NCBI RefSeq assembly: GCF_903642285.1
Contig: NZ_CAHJWJ010000026.1
Span: forward strand, 1 to 44,608
Direction of reading: 5' to 3'
DNA: 44,608 nt
From: Sphingomonas bacterium
Lineage (GTDB): Bacteria; Pseudomonadota; Alphaproteobacteria; Sphingomonadales; Sphingomonadaceae
In this document: positions 32,197 through 41,783 of the stretch, piece by piece
Layout of the letters: each line of letters starts with the position of its first letter
Position numbering within the stretch: the stretch's first letter is position 1
Program-made: the position numbers and the translations under genes
Notes under the pieces: model-generated
Databases searched by the model: none
What the model saw: only the letters and a program-made list of their open reading frames with translations
Told to the model about the DNA's origin: nothing

Positions 32197-34686
32197 TCAG
32201 CCATACAGCCGGAGACTCGCGAGCGCGGCAAAGGCATTGTCGGGATCATGCGTCACCGCCGCGCGCTTCGCCGGCGGGCGTCCGCGCCATATCCAGCGCG
32301 GCACGTCTTCGCCCGCCACCGCGCGGAACCCCAATTCGGTCATCAGCCGGTCGAGCGTCGCGGGTTCGAGCCCGATCGACGTCGACAAGGCCGCGTCGGG
32401 CGCGAACGGCGCGCGGCCCTGCCGTGCATCATGCGCGGCGCGCGCGATCCGTTCGACCAGGTCGATCCGCACCGCCTGCTGCCCAAGCGGACGGAACCCC
32501 GCATCGGGTGCGGCCGCGCCCCGCGGCAGGACGGTCGCGCCGTCGGGCGACAGCACCGGCGCTGCCCCGCGCAAGCCCATCAACATCCGCCGCAACCCCG
32601 CCGCGCGTGGTTTCAGCAGGCGCGGATCGTAGAGATCGAGCGCACCGATCACCACACCCATTCGCCGCAACCCGCGCCGCTCCTCGATCGACAGCGCGTC
32701 GATCGCCGTGCGGTGTGCCAGCCGGGGCGCGATCCCGCCCGCCGCCTCCAGCATCGCCGCGACCGCGCGAAGCGACGCGCTCGCCTGCCGGTCGCGCGCT
32801 GCGGCACCGAGTGCCACCAGCGCGGGAAGCTGTTTCGCCAGCAGCGCCGACAGCCATCCGGTCAGCCGCGCGTCGACCTTGTCGCGCATCGGCCGGTCGA
32901 GACAGTCGAGCGACCGGTCTAGCGCGATCTTCGCGCGCACGAGCGACGGGCCGGCCGCGACCGCCGCGACGACGTGCCCGGCCCAGCGCACATCGCCACC
33001 GTCCAGCACGAACGCGTCGTCCGGAGCCGCCAGCAACGCTTCGGCCCGCCGCCGCCGTTCGCCGGCCAGTCTTTTCTCCGCCGCCGCCAGCAACAGTCGT
33101 TTGTCGCCCGCGCGCGCATCGCCCGCGACGGTGAAGCGGAACCCATCGAGCCGCCCGATCACATGCTCCTCGACCATCACCTCGCCTTGCGCGCCGATGA
33201 CGACGGGCAACGCGGACGAATCCGCGCCGATCTGGCGGAGCAGCGCGGTGGTGCGCTTGTCGACGAAGCGTTGCGTCAGGCTCGCATGAAGCGCGTCGGA
33301 CAGCCGGTTCTCGATCGCGCGCGTCCGATCGGCCCAATGCGCCGGGTCGGCAAGCCAGTCGGGACGCTGCGCGATATAGGCCCAGGTCCTGGCCGATGCG
33401 ATCCGCCCCGCCAGCACCTCGACGTCGCCCGCCACCGTATCCAGTCGCGCGATTTCGTCCGCGAACCATTGGTGCGGCAGATGGCCGTTGGCCTCGCTCA
33501 AATGCCCGAACAGCCGCGCGACGAAGCGGGCATGCGGATCGAGCCCGACCTTGCGGAAATCGGGAACGCCGCACGCTGCCCACAATCGCGCGACCATCGA
33601 CGGCGCGCGCGTGCGGTCGCGGACCCAGCCTTCCTCCGCCAGCCGCTTCAGCACCGACAGGTCGATCGCCTCGGGCGCGGCGCGCAACATGCCGGCGGGG
33701 GGCCGCGCTTCCAGGCCGGCGACCAGCGCGTCGATGCTCGACAGATCGGGTTCGCCGTCGCGCCAATAGAGGTGATCGAGCCGGGGGAAGCGATGTTCCT
33801 CGATCGCCAGCACCTCTTCGGGCAGGAACGCACCGGGGCCTTCTTCGGCGATCGCGCCGAACGTCCCGTCGCGCTGGTGCCGCCCCGCACGGCCGGCGAT
33901 CTGCGCCATCTCGGGCGTGGTCAGCCGCCGCTGCCGCCGACCGTCGAACTTGCTGAGCGACGCGAACGCGACATGCGCGACGTCCATGTTCAGCCCCATG
34001 CCGATCGCGTCGGTCGCGACGAGATAATCGACCTCGCCTGCCTGGAACATCGCGACCTGCGCATTGCGGGTACGCGGCGACAGCGCGCCCATCACCACCG
34101 CCGCGCCGCCACGCAGCCGCCGAAGCATCTCGGCGACCGCATAGACCTCCTCCGCGCTGAACGCGACGATGGCGGAGCGTTTGGGCAGGCGGCTGATCTT
34201 CTTCGCGCCGACATAGCTCAGCGTGGAGAAACGCGGTCGACCGACGATCTCCGCTTCGGGCACCAGCGTCTTCACGACCGGGCGCAGTGCCTCGGACCCA
34301 AGGATCATGGTCTCCTCGCGCCCACGCGCGCGAAGCAGCCGGTCGGTGAAGACATGGCCGCGTTCGGGGTCCGCACCCAGCTGCGCTTCGTCGATGCCGA
34401 CGAAGGCGACCTCGTGTTGCGGCATCGATTCAGCGGTGCACAGGAACCAGCGCGCGTCGGGGGGAACGATCTTTTCCTCGCCCGTCACCAGCGCGACCCG
34501 CGACGCGCCCTTTTCGCGCACCACCCGGTCATAGACCTCGCGCGCCAGCAGGCGGAGCGGGAAGCCGATCATGCCGCTGGAATGCGCGCACATCCGTTCG
34601 ACCGCCAGGTGCGTCTTGCCGGTATTGGTAGGCCCCAGCACCGCGGTGACGGTGCCCGTATCGCGGCTGGTCATGGATGCGAACAT
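32197..34686 (-). CDS. Suv3-like superfamily 2 RNA helicase
   Basis: 829 residues. Helicase core: Walker A GPTNTGKT at residues 18-25, Walker B DEAQ at 99-102, motif V region DYLVATDAIGMGLNMDV and motif VI QIAGRAGRHQRDGTFG. The Suv3-type order and the PLRLLAREVYDRV segment after motif I match the alphaproteobacterial homologues of mitochondrial Suv3. The C-terminal 430 residues are helical and Ala/Arg-rich. Likely an RNA helicase; a partner exonuclease is not encoded here. Start ATG 34686 gives a compact N-terminus (34674 is an alternative); the frame further upstream has no homology and approaches the divergent M23 gene. Confidence 0.9.
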   Translation of the reverse strand: MFASMTSRDTGTVTAVLGPTNTGKTHLAVERMCAHSSGMIGFPLRLLAREVYDRVVREKGASRVALVTGEEKIVPPDARWFLCTAESMPQHEVAFVGIDEAQLGADPERGHVFTDRLLRARGREETMILGSEALRPVVKTLVPEAEIVGRPRFSTLSYVGAKKISRLPKRSAIVAFSAEEVYAVAEMLRRLRGGAAVVMGALSPRTRNAQVAMFQAGEVDYLVATDAIGMGLNMDVAHVAFASLSKFDGRRQRRLTTPEMAQIAGRAGRHQRDGTFGAIAEEGPGAFLPEEVLAIEEHRFPRLDHLYWRDGEPDLSSIDALVAGLEARPPAGMLRAAPEAIDLSVLKRLAEEGWVRDRTRAPSMVARLWAACGVPDFRKVGLDPHARFVARLFGHLSEANGHLPHQWFADEIARLDTVAGDVEVLAGRIASARTWAYIAQRPDWLADPAHWADRTRAIENRLSDALHASLTQRFVDKRTTALLRQIGADSSALPVVIGAQGEVMVEEHVIGRLDGFRFTVAGDARAGDKRLLLAAAEKRLAGERRRRAEALLAAPDDAFVLDGGDVRWAGHVVAAVAAGPSLVRAKIALDRSLDCLDRPMRDKVDARLTGWLSALLAKQLPALVALGAAARDRQASASLRAVAAMLEAAGGIAPRLAHRTAIDALSIEERRGLRRMGVVIGALDLYDPRLLKPRAAGLRRMLMGLRGAAPVLSPDGATVLPRGAAAPDAGFRPLGQQAVRIDLVERIARAAHDARQGRAPFAPDAALSTSIGLEPATLDRLMTELGFRAVAGEDVPRWIWRGRPPAKRAAVTHDPDNAFAALASLRLYG

Positions 34687-34865
34687 CGGGCTTTGCGGGC
34701 GCGCGCGCAATGGCTCGGCGCGAAACGAACCGGCGTGTGGGCGAAACGTCCCGCCGCACGCGGAGTCGCGGACGGCCAGGGTTAATTTGACTTTATCGTT
34801 TACCCCGCAATAGGTCGGCACCAGCGCCGGGGGGATCGGCGACGTTCCCACGGAGCGCGACCGAC

Positions 34866-36362
34866 TTGTTCTTGCGTAACGAATCTGGGTTCGAACTCGC
34901 CGGCGGCACCGCCGCGCGCGGGTTCGGTCGCCCGGCAATCGACCGTTTGCCCGTCATGGGCTGGCGCACGCTCGGCGACCGGACGCGCGGAGTCGACTGG
35001 GTGCCCGACCTCGGCATGCAGGTCGGGACGCGCGACTGGTGGCGCGGGCTCGCGACCTGTACCGCATTGTGCACCGCGACCTGGGTCCTGTCGCCGCCGC
35101 TGCATCGGCCGATTCCGGCGGCGGTGCCTGCCCCGATGACGTCGTCCGAATGGGACGAGGCGCGCGCGCAGGGGATCGCGCCGCTCGCCTGGGGTGGCGA
35201 TACCGGGCGACGGATGGCGGCGAACGACCTCGTGCGTCCGCTGGCCGAGGCTCCCGAGCGGCCCAGCATCGACCTGACCGCGACGCTCGGCGACGGCGAT
35301 TCGCTCGACCGCGCGCTGGTCCGCGCCGGGGTCGGGCGCCTCGATGCCGACGCCGCGGCGCGGTTGGTGGCGCAGGCGGTGCCGCCCGGCGAACTGGTGA
35401 CCGGCACGCGGATCGCGCTGACGCTCGGCCGGCGCGCGGACAAGCGTGTCGCGCGGCCGCTGGAGAAACTCTCGCTGCGCGCGCGGTTCGATCTCGCGCT
35501 GACGCTCGGCCGCGCCGCGCAGGGATTGACGATGACGCGCCAGCCGATCGCCGTCGACGACACCCCGCTTCGCCTGCAGGGGCTGGTGGGTGCCAGCCTC
35601 TATCGTTCGGTCCGTGCCGCGGGGGCACCGGCGCGCGCGGTCGAGGCGTTCATCAAGGCGATCGCCACCAGGATGTCGGTCGGCCGGGATATTTCGTCGG
35701 CGGACGGCTTCGACCTCGTCATCGCCCGCGCGCGCGCCGCGACCGGCGAGACGCGGATCGGCGACCTGCTGTTCGCCGGCATCGATCAGGGATCGAAAAA
35801 GGTCCAGCTCGTTCGCTGGTCGGGCGACGACGGCGACGGCGATGACGCCAGGACCAGCTGGTTCGACGCCGCCGGGACGGGCGAACGCCGCGGCATGGGC
35901 ACCCCGGTCGCGGGGCATATCACGTCGACCTTCGGGTGGCGGATGCACCCGATCCTCGGCTTCATGAAGCTGCACAAGGGCGTCGATATCGGCGCATCCT
36001 ATGGATCGCCGATCTATGCGGTGAAGGATGGCACCGTATCCTTCGCCGGCCGTGCAGGCGGCTACGGCAATTTCGTCAAGCTCGCGCATGCCGGCGGACT
36101 GGAGACCGGCTATGGCCATATGAGCCGGATCGCGGTGTCGCCCGGCAGCCATGTCGCCCGCGGGCAAGTGATCGGCTATGTCGGCTCGACCGGCATGTCT
36201 ACGGGTCCGCACCTTCACTGGGAGGTCTGGCGCGGCGGCGTCTCGGTCGATCCGCGGCGGCTGTCCTTCGACAGCGCCGCGCAACTGACGGGCGCGCGAT
36301 TGCGGGCGTTCAAGGCGCATGTGGCCGGGTTGCTGGCGGTGAAGCCGGGACCAAATATCTAG
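34866..36362 (+). CDS. M23-family (LytM) murein endopeptidase
   Basis: 498 residues. A membrane segment near residues 62-76 ([15 protein letters not shown]) anchors it toward the periplasm. The middle carries an OapA/LysM-like region, and the C-terminal M23 domain has zinc motifs HKGVDIG and GPHLHWE with [19 protein letters not shown] before them. It would cleave peptidoglycan cross-links. TTG is taken as start (GGAG 10 bases upstream); an in-frame ATG at 34956 is the alternative and keeps the membrane segment. Its TAG stop is the last base triplet before the SDR remnant begins, so the last few residues may come from a recombination junction. Confidence 0.9.
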   Translation: MFLRNESGFELAGGTAARGFGRPAIDRLPVMGWRTLGDRTRGVDWVPDLGMQVGTRDWWRGLATCTALCTATWVLSPPLHRPIPAAVPAPMTSSEWDEARAQGIAPLAWGGDTGRRMAANDLVRPLAEAPERPSIDLTATLGDGDSLDRALVRAGVGRLDADAAARLVAQAVPPGELVTGTRIALTLGRRADKRVARPLEKLSLRARFDLALTLGRAAQGLTMTRQPIAVDDTPLRLQGLVGASLYRSVRAAGAPARAVEAFIKAIATRMSVGRDISSADGFDLVIARARAATGETRIGDLLFAGIDQGSKKVQLVRWSGDDGDGDDARTSWFDAAGTGERRGMGTPVAGHITSTFGWRMHPILGFMKLHKGVDIGASYGSPIYAVKDGTVSFAGRAGGYGNFVKLAHAGGLETGYGHMSRIAVSPGSHVARGQVIGYVGSTGMSTGPHLHWEVWRGGVSVDPRRLSFDSAAQLTGARLRAFKAHVAGLLAVKPGPNI

Positions 36363-37062
36363 CATGGGATTGGTGATGATGGCCTCCACCAGCCGTGCGA
36401 ACTCGTCGGGCTGCCCCAGCCGACTGGGGAATGGCACTTGGCACCCAAGCGCGTCCTGCGGCAGCGAGGCGAGAAGCGGCGTCAGGAACAGCCCCGACGC
36501 GATCGTTACGACCCGGATGCCGTAGCGCGCGAGCTCGCGCGCGATCGGCAGCGTCATGCCGACCACCCCGCCCTTTGGACGCGGCATAGGCGGCCTGACC
36601 GATCTGCCCGTCGAACGCCGCAACCGACGCGATGTTGACGATGACGCCACGCTCCTCGCCGATCGGATCGGAGTCGTGCAGTCGCGCGGCGAACTTGGAC
36701 AGCACGTTGAAGGTGCCGAGCAGGTTGACCGTCACGATCCGGCTGAAATCGATGAGCGGCAGCGCGCGGCCGTCACGGTCCACTACCTTCGCCGGCGGTC
36801 CGATCCCGGCGCAGTTGACCAGGATGCGCGCTTTTCCGTTCGTCGCTTCCGCCTCGCCCAGCGCCGCGTCGACCGCGCCTTCGTCGGTGATGTCGGTGCG
36901 GACGAAGTGACCTTTGATTTCCGCGGCGGCGCTCGCGCCGAGGTCGGCGTTGACGTCGAGCAACGTCACCTTCGCACCCGCCGCCACGAGCCGCTTTGCC
37001 GTGCCCAAGCCCAGGCCCGACGCGCCGCCCGTCACCACCGCGGCCATGCCGTTGATGTCCAT
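36363..37062 (-). pseudogene. broken SDR dehydrogenase (3-hydroxyacyl-CoA dehydrogenase type II-like)
   Basis: The first 165 or so residues read well: VTGGASGLGLGTAKRL (NAD site), [27 protein letters not shown], and the catalytic YAASKG. At 36571-36573 one extra base in the run after AAA (AAAGGGCGGGG instead of AAAGGCGGGG) shifts the frame; the original continues in the next frame as [20 protein letters not shown] and then [17 protein letters not shown]. Homology stops at base 36363, where the family would continue with about 18 residues (NGEVIRLDGA-type end). Both a frameshift and a lost 3' end make this a pseudogene. It would have supplied the 3-hydroxyacyl-CoA dehydrogenase for the adjoining beta-oxidation genes. 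Confidence 0.88.
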
Positions 37063-37079
37063 GTTCTTGGTTCCTTCGT

Positions 37080-38207
37080 TCAGAGGGCGCGCGCGATGAC
37101 CATGCGCTGGATGTCGGACGTGCCCTCGTAAATCTGGCACACGCGCACATCACGGTAGATCTTGGCGAGGCCGTATTCCTCGAGATAGCCGTAGCCGCCA
37201 AGCGTCTGGATCGCGCCCGACACGATCGCCTCGGCCGCCTCGGAGGCGAACAATTTGGCCATCGAGGCTTGCGTCAGGCACGGCTCTCCCGCGTCCTTCA
37301 TCGCCGCCGCCGCGAGCGTCATCTGGCGCGCCGCCTCCAGCCGGGTTGCCAGATCGGCAAGCCGGAAGCCGACCGCCTGGTGTTCGATGATAGGCCGCGC
37401 GAAGCTGTGGCGCTCTTTGGCGTAGCCGACCGCGATCTCCAGCGCGGCCTGCGCCATGCCGACGCTCTGCGCGGCGATCCCGATCCGCCCGGCCTCCAGG
37501 TTGGCCAATGCAATGCGGTAACCCTCGCCTTCGCCGCCGAGCATGAGCGCGTCTTCGACGAACAGGCCGTCGAAGCGGATCGCGGCGGTGTCGGACGCCG
37601 CCTGGCCAAGCTTGTGCTCGACCTTGTCGATTGAGTAGCCGGGCCGATCCGTCGGCACGAGGAAAGCAGACATGCCGCGCTTGCCCGCCGCCGGGTCGGT
37701 CACGGCGAACACCATCGCCAGGCCCGCGATGCGACCGGACGTGATGAACTGCTTGGCGCCGTTCAGCACCCACCCGCCGTCGGCGCGGGTCGCTCGCGTG
37801 CGCATCGCAGCAGCGTCCGAGCCCGCGTCGGTCTCGGTCAGCGCGAACGCCCCGATCATTCGGCCAGCGATCAGGTCGGGCAGGAAGCGCCGCTGCTGCT
37901 CCTGCGTCCCGAGCCGGAGAATGCCGGACACGAGCAAGCTGTTTTGAATGGACACGATCGTGGAGAGGGCGCCGTCGGCCGCGGCGAGCTCGATCAGCGC
38001 GAGTGCGTAGGACACATAATCGCTCTCCGCACCGCCATGGGCCTCGGGCGCGGTCATCCCCATCAGGCCAAGCCCGGCCAGCTCCTCGAACAGTCCGTCC
38101 GGATAGCCGTGCGCGCGCTCGAAGGATTGCGACGCGGGCCGGATGCGCTCCTGCGCGAACTCGCGGACGGTGTCGCGCACCGCCCGCTGCGTCTCGTTCA
38201 ACATCAT
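37080..38207 (-). CDS. acyl-CoA dehydrogenase
   Basis: 375 residues, full length. FAD enzyme that introduces the alpha-beta double bond into acyl-CoA. Signatures: GAFALTETDAGSD (substrate/FAD loop), LNGAKQFITSG, and the C-terminal QTLGGYGYLEEYGLAKIYRDVR; the catalytic base is Glu361 in YEGTSDIQR. The pattern is closest to short-/branched-chain acyl-CoA dehydrogenases. It lies between the SDR pseudogene (17 bases) and the acyl-CoA ligase (12 bases), all on minus, so the three belong to one transcript. Electron transfer flavoprotein is not encoded in the window. Confidence 0.94.
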   Translation of the reverse strand: MMLNETQRAVRDTVREFAQERIRPASQSFERAHGYPDGLFEELAGLGLMGMTAPEAHGGAESDYVSYALALIELAAADGALSTIVSIQNSLLVSGILRLGTQEQQRRFLPDLIAGRMIGAFALTETDAGSDAAAMRTRATRADGGWVLNGAKQFITSGRIAGLAMVFAVTDPAAGKRGMSAFLVPTDRPGYSIDKVEHKLGQAASDTAAIRFDGLFVEDALMLGGEGEGYRIALANLEAGRIGIAAQSVGMAQAALEIAVGYAKERHSFARPIIEHQAVGFRLADLATRLEAARQMTLAAAAMKDAGEPCLTQASMAKLFASEAAEAIVSGAIQTLGGYGYLEEYGLAKIYRDVRVCQIYEGTSDIQRMVIARAL

Positions 38208-38219
38208 TCCGTCACGTCC

Positions 38220-39740
38220 TCACTCGCTTGCCATCACCTGCTCACGCAACACATGCTTCACCATTTTGCCTGTCGGCAGCCGCGGCAGTTCGGCCCGGAA
38301 GATGATCCGTTTGGGCGCCTTCACGCTCGACAGCTGGCGTCGCAGCCAGGCGTCGAGCTCTCGCGCGAAACCTGGCGTCGCGTCGGCCATGTCGAGCGGC
38401 TGAATCACTGCCGTGACCCGTTCGCCGAGGTCGGCGTCCGGCAATCCGATGACGCCGGCGTCGGCAACCCGCGGATGCGTGACCAGCAGGTTCTCGATCT
38501 CTTGCGGGTACACGTTGACCCCGCCCGTGATGATCATGAACCCTTTGCGGTCGGTCAGGAACAGATAGCCATCCTCGTCGAGGTAGCCGAGGTCGCCGAC
38601 CGTGCTCCACCCGCGCCCGTTGCGCGCCCGCGCGGTCTTTACCGGATCGTTGTGGTAGAAGAAGTCGGCCGCGCCGTCCGAATGGATCTGGCCGATCGTG
38701 CCTGGCGCCACCGGCTCGCCCGCGTCGTCGCAGATGTGCAGCGTCCCGAAGACGCAGCGGCCGACCGAGCCCGGGTGCTCCAGCCATTCCGCCGAGCCGA
38801 TGAACGTCAGCGCGGTCTGTTCGCTGCTGCCGAAGTATTCGAGCAAGATCGGGCCGAACCAGTCGATCATCGCTCGCTTGACCGGCACGGGGCAGGGCGC
38901 GGCGGCATGGACCGCGAGCCGGAGCGACGACAGGTCGTAATGCGCCCGGGTCGAGTCGGGCAGCTTCAGCAGGCGGACGAAGTGCGTCGGTACCCACTGG
39001 CTGATCGTGACGCGGTGGCGCTCGATCAACGCCAACGCTTCCTCGGGATCGAACCGCTCCATGACGACGACGGTGCCGCCCAGCAGCAGGGTGGCCATCG
39101 ACCAGCCGTAGGGGGCGGAATGGTAGAGCGGCGCCGGGCAAAGATAGATCACGCCCCCATCGACGTCGAGCATCCGAAAGGCCGACAGCACAGACTCCGT
39201 GACGCCGGCCGCCTCGCCAGGCCTCGTCCGATAGCGGATGCCCTTCGGACGGCCGGTCGTGCCGGAGGAGTAGAGCATCTCGCTCCCGACCGCCTCGTCC
39301 GCGATCGGCGCGGCCGGCAAGTCGGTCCGCTCGTCCGGCCAGGACGTGAAGCCCGGGCGGGCCGGTCCGATCGACACGAGCGTAATCTTGGTAAGCAACG
39401 ACGGTAATGTGGGAAACGTGTCACCGATGCCGGGCGAGGTCAGCAGCGCTTTTGCGCCGCTATCAACGACGATGAAGGCGATCTCGGCCGCCGTCAGCTT
39501 GGCCGAGATCGGGACGAACGTCAGGCCGGACCGCATTGCGGCGCAGGCGGCCTGAAGGAACTCCGGACGATTTTCGACGCAGACCGCCAGAACGTCACCG
39601 GCGTTCAAGCCTAGACGTCGGAACAGGCGCGCGAAGCGGTTCGATTCCGTTTCCAGCTCGGCGAAGGTGGTGACGCCGCCGGTGCCCATGACGATGGCGG
39701 GCTTGCCGCCCCAATCAGCGAAGGACGGCGTCGCGGTCAC
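38220..39740 (-). CDS. acyl-CoA synthetase (AMP-forming ligase)
   Basis: 506 residues from a GTG start. AMP-binding motifs: YSSGTTGRPKG (P-loop), EYFGSSEQT (adenine site), STVGDLGYLDEDGYLFLTDRKG (hinge) and the catalytic Lys in PTGKMVKHVLR. It activates a carboxylic acid to its CoA thioester for the beta-oxidation enzymes next to it; chain type is unknown. The class is that of fatty-acid/bile-acid-type ligases (FadD3-/FadD13-like). It ends 12 bases before the acyl-CoA dehydrogenase. Confidence 0.93.
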   Translation of the reverse strand: MTATPSFADWGGKPAIVMGTGGVTTFAELETESNRFARLFRRLGLNAGDVLAVCVENRPEFLQAACAAMRSGLTFVPISAKLTAAEIAFIVVDSGAKALLTSPGIGDTFPTLPSLLTKITLVSIGPARPGFTSWPDERTDLPAAPIADEAVGSEMLYSSGTTGRPKGIRYRTRPGEAAGVTESVLSAFRMLDVDGGVIYLCPAPLYHSAPYGWSMATLLLGGTVVVMERFDPEEALALIERHRVTISQWVPTHFVRLLKLPDSTRAHYDLSSLRLAVHAAAPCPVPVKRAMIDWFGPILLEYFGSSEQTALTFIGSAEWLEHPGSVGRCVFGTLHICDDAGEPVAPGTIGQIHSDGAADFFYHNDPVKTARARNGRGWSTVGDLGYLDEDGYLFLTDRKGFMIITGGVNVYPQEIENLLVTHPRVADAGVIGLPDADLGERVTAVIQPLDMADATPGFARELDAWLRRQLSSVKAPKRIIFRAELPRLPTGKMVKHVLREQVMASE

Positions 39741-39768
39741 TCTCCTGGTCTCCCGCCGTCCGAAGCGG

Positions 39769-40962
39769 TCAGGCCGCCTTCTCGTACAACGTCACCACGC
39801 ACGCGCCGCCGAGGCCGAGGTTGTGTTGCAGCGCATGGTGCACGCCTTCGACCTGTCGGTCGTCCGCCGTGCCGCGCAGCTGGTGGCTGAGCTCGTAGCA
39901 TTGCGCGAGGCCTGTCGCGCCGAGCGGGTGGCCCTTTGAGAGGAGCCCACCCGACGGATTGGTGACGACCCGGCCGCCATAGGTGTTGTCGCCATCGGCG
40001 ATGAACTTCTGCGCGCCGCCTTCGGGACAAAAGCCCAAGCCTTCATAGGTGATCACCTCGTTATGCGCGAAGCAGTCGTGCAGCTCGGCGACGCCGATGT
40101 CCTCCGGCCCGATCCCCGCCTTTTCATAGACGGCCTTGGCGGCGCGCTGCGTCATCTCGCTGCCGACCAGCATCATCATGTCCTTGGAGCCGAGCGTGTC
40201 CGGCGTGTCGGTGGTCATCGCCTGCGCGGCGATGCGCACCTGGGGATCGAGCCCGTGCCTCTTCGCGAACTCGCGCGAGACCAGCACCGCCGCGGCGGCG
40301 CCGCAGGTCGGCGGACACGCCATCGGCCGCGTCATCACGCCCGGCCAGATAACGTGCGCCGCGAGCACCTCCTCTTCCGTCATCTCCTTGCGAAACACGG
40401 AGAGCGGGTTGCGCGCGGCGTGACGGCTCGCCTTGGCACGGACCTTGGCGAAATCGGCGAGCGTGGTGCCATAGCGCTTCATATGCGCCTGCCCCGCGCC
40501 GCCGAAATAGCGCAGCGCCAACGGCAGGTCGACGTCGACCAGCTCCGAGCAGGCGTTGTCGAAATCCTCGAACGGGCTGATGCGGTCGGAGAAGATCGGC
40601 GCGATCGCGCCGGGGCGCATCTGCTCGAACCCGACCGCCAGCGCGCACTCGACCGCTCCGCTCTCCACCGCCTGCCGCGCGAGGAACAGGGCGGTCGAGC
40701 CGGTGGAGCAATTATTGTTGACGTTGACGATCGGGATGCCCGTCATCCCCGCCTTGTAGATAACCCGTTGGCCCGAACAGCTCTCGCCGAATACGTAGCC
40801 GGCATAGGCCTGCTCGACCTCATCGAACGTGACGCCGCCATCCTCGAGCGCGAGCCGGATCGCGTCGCTTCCCATCTCGTCATAGGGCGGGTTCTGCCCC
40901 GGCTTGGTGAAGGGGATCATCCCCACGCCTGCGACCAGCACTTCGCGCGCGTAACCAGCCAT
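39769..40962 (-). CDS. SCP2-type thiolase (acetyl-CoA/propionyl-CoA acyltransferase)
   Basis: 397 residues. Nucleophile Cys85 in VNNNCSTGSTAL, HDCFAHNE near the middle-C-terminal part and GHPLGATG with the catalytic His place it in the sterol-carrier-protein-X thiolase class. With the Cys retained it is a thiolase and not an Ltp2-type retro-aldolase, in which I recall the nucleophilic Cys being replaced. The frame upstream to 41097 is disregarded: the family start MAGYAREVLVAGVGMIPF fits the ATG at 40962 with GGAGAG just before it. It is the first gene of the minus-strand transcript, divergent from the MaoC genes. Confidence 0.93.
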   Translation of the reverse strand: MAGYAREVLVAGVGMIPFTKPGQNPPYDEMGSDAIRLALEDGGVTFDEVEQAYAGYVFGESCSGQRVIYKAGMTGIPIVNVNNNCSTGSTALFLARQAVESGAVECALAVGFEQMRPGAIAPIFSDRISPFEDFDNACSELVDVDLPLALRYFGGAGQAHMKRYGTTLADFAKVRAKASRHAARNPLSVFRKEMTEEEVLAAHVIWPGVMTRPMACPPTCGAAAAVLVSREFAKRHGLDPQVRIAAQAMTTDTPDTLGSKDMMMLVGSEMTQRAAKAVYEKAGIGPEDIGVAELHDCFAHNEVITYEGLGFCPEGGAQKFIADGDNTYGGRVVTNPSGGLLSKGHPLGATGLAQCYELSHQLRGTADDRQVEGVHHALQHNLGLGGACVVTLYEKAA

Positions 40963-41274
40963 TGTCGCTCTCCTACGTCCGTTTCGCGACCTCGAGCCGC
41001 CCGGAATGTCTGCTACGTCGGTGGGGTGATGGCCGGTGTCAAAGTCATTCAACATCATTACCATTCCCGAAGGGCATGGCAGGGAGAGCACCCTCATGCC
41101 CGCCGCGCTCGGCTAACCGCTCCCATGCGCGGAAGGAATGGACGCCTTCAAGAAGGCATTGGACGGCTAGGCCGTCGGACCGCACCGTTGCTCTCACGAC
41201 GCAGAGAGGCGCTGAACGACAGACGGGCCGAACCGAGTCGCGCGACGTGTCGGCAGTGGGGAGAGGGCAAATCG
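40963..41274. promoter_or_regulatory. 312-base divergent spacer of the beta-oxidation cluster
   Basis: No gene is supported here. It must carry promoters for the thiolase operon (minus) and the MaoC operon (plus). An A/T-richer stretch at about 41040-41070 is the best promoter region, though no clear -35/-10 pair stands out. Two small palindromes, GCCTTC-AA-GAAGGC (41144-41157) and GACGGC-TAG-GCCGTC (41162-41176), could be regulator sites. GGGAGAGGG at about 41260 is the ribosome-binding site for the gene at 41275. Confidence 0.5.
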
Positions 41275-41772
41275 ATGTCAGACAACGCAGTCGCTGCGAC
41301 CAATCGCGGGCTGTTCGATCGCAGCACTAAGGGGCTGACTGTCGCGCCCGTGTTCGTCCCGATCGAGCGCGGCCGTATCCAGTTCTTCGCGCAGGTCCTG
41401 GGCATTACCGACCCCGTGCACATCGACGTGAACGCCGCGCGCGCGAACGGCTATCCCGACCTGGTCGCGCCGCCTTCATTCTACATGGTGATCGAGGCGG
41501 CGGCGAATGACGAGTTGAAGCGCACCGGCCAGCCTTCGACGTTCGACCGGATCGGGTGCGACTATCGCTACCTGCTGCACGGGGACGAGAGCTACGAATA
41601 CATAGGCCCGATTTTCGCGGGCGACGAGGTGTCGCTGACCACGACCGTGGTGGACTTCTACGACAAGAAGGGCGGCGCGATGGAGTTCGTGACGCTCCGC
41701 TCCTCGATCGAGCACGCCGATCGCGGCGTGCTGGTGCGCGCGACGCGCAACCTCCTTCACCGGCTGGGCTGA
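41275..41772 (+). CDS. MaoC-fold protein lacking the catalytic Asp (FAS1-type hydratase domain)
   Basis: 165 residues, hot-dog fold, N-terminal-MaoC (FAS1_DH-like) type: KGLTVAPVFVPIERGRIQFFAQVLG, then FVTLRSSIEHADRGVLVRATRNLLHR. In the hydratase motif GDxNPxH, the Asp position is Ile44 (LGITDPVH), while His49 is kept. In heteromeric hydratases such as ChsH1-ChsH2 one subunit is catalytically dead, and the next gene codes for a complete MaoC domain; I infer a two-subunit enoyl-CoA hydratase. ATG 41275 follows a strong GGGAGAGGG ribosome-binding site. Confidence 0.88.
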   Translation: MSDNAVAATNRGLFDRSTKGLTVAPVFVPIERGRIQFFAQVLGITDPVHIDVNAARANGYPDLVAPPSFYMVIEAAANDELKRTGQPSTFDRIGCDYRYLLHGDESYEYIGPIFAGDEVSLTTTVVDFYDKKGGAMEFVTLRSSIEHADRGVLVRATRNLLHRLG

Positions 41773-41783
41773 GGACGAGAACG

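Noticed and set aside
32974..34785. 603-residue plus-strand frame opposite the helicase
   Set aside because: Antisense shadow, Arg/Asp-rich, covers the helicase motifs in reverse.
37944..39407. 487-residue plus-strand frame opposite the acyl-CoA ligase
   Set aside because: Shadow of the ligase gene and the end of the dehydrogenase; no domain.
39769..40962. Thiolase as an Ltp2-type retro-aldolase partner of the MaoC/DUF35 system
   Set aside because: The nucleophile Cys85 in NNNCSTGS and the catalytic His motif are retained, which fits a true thiolase; no DUF35 partner is encoded nearby.
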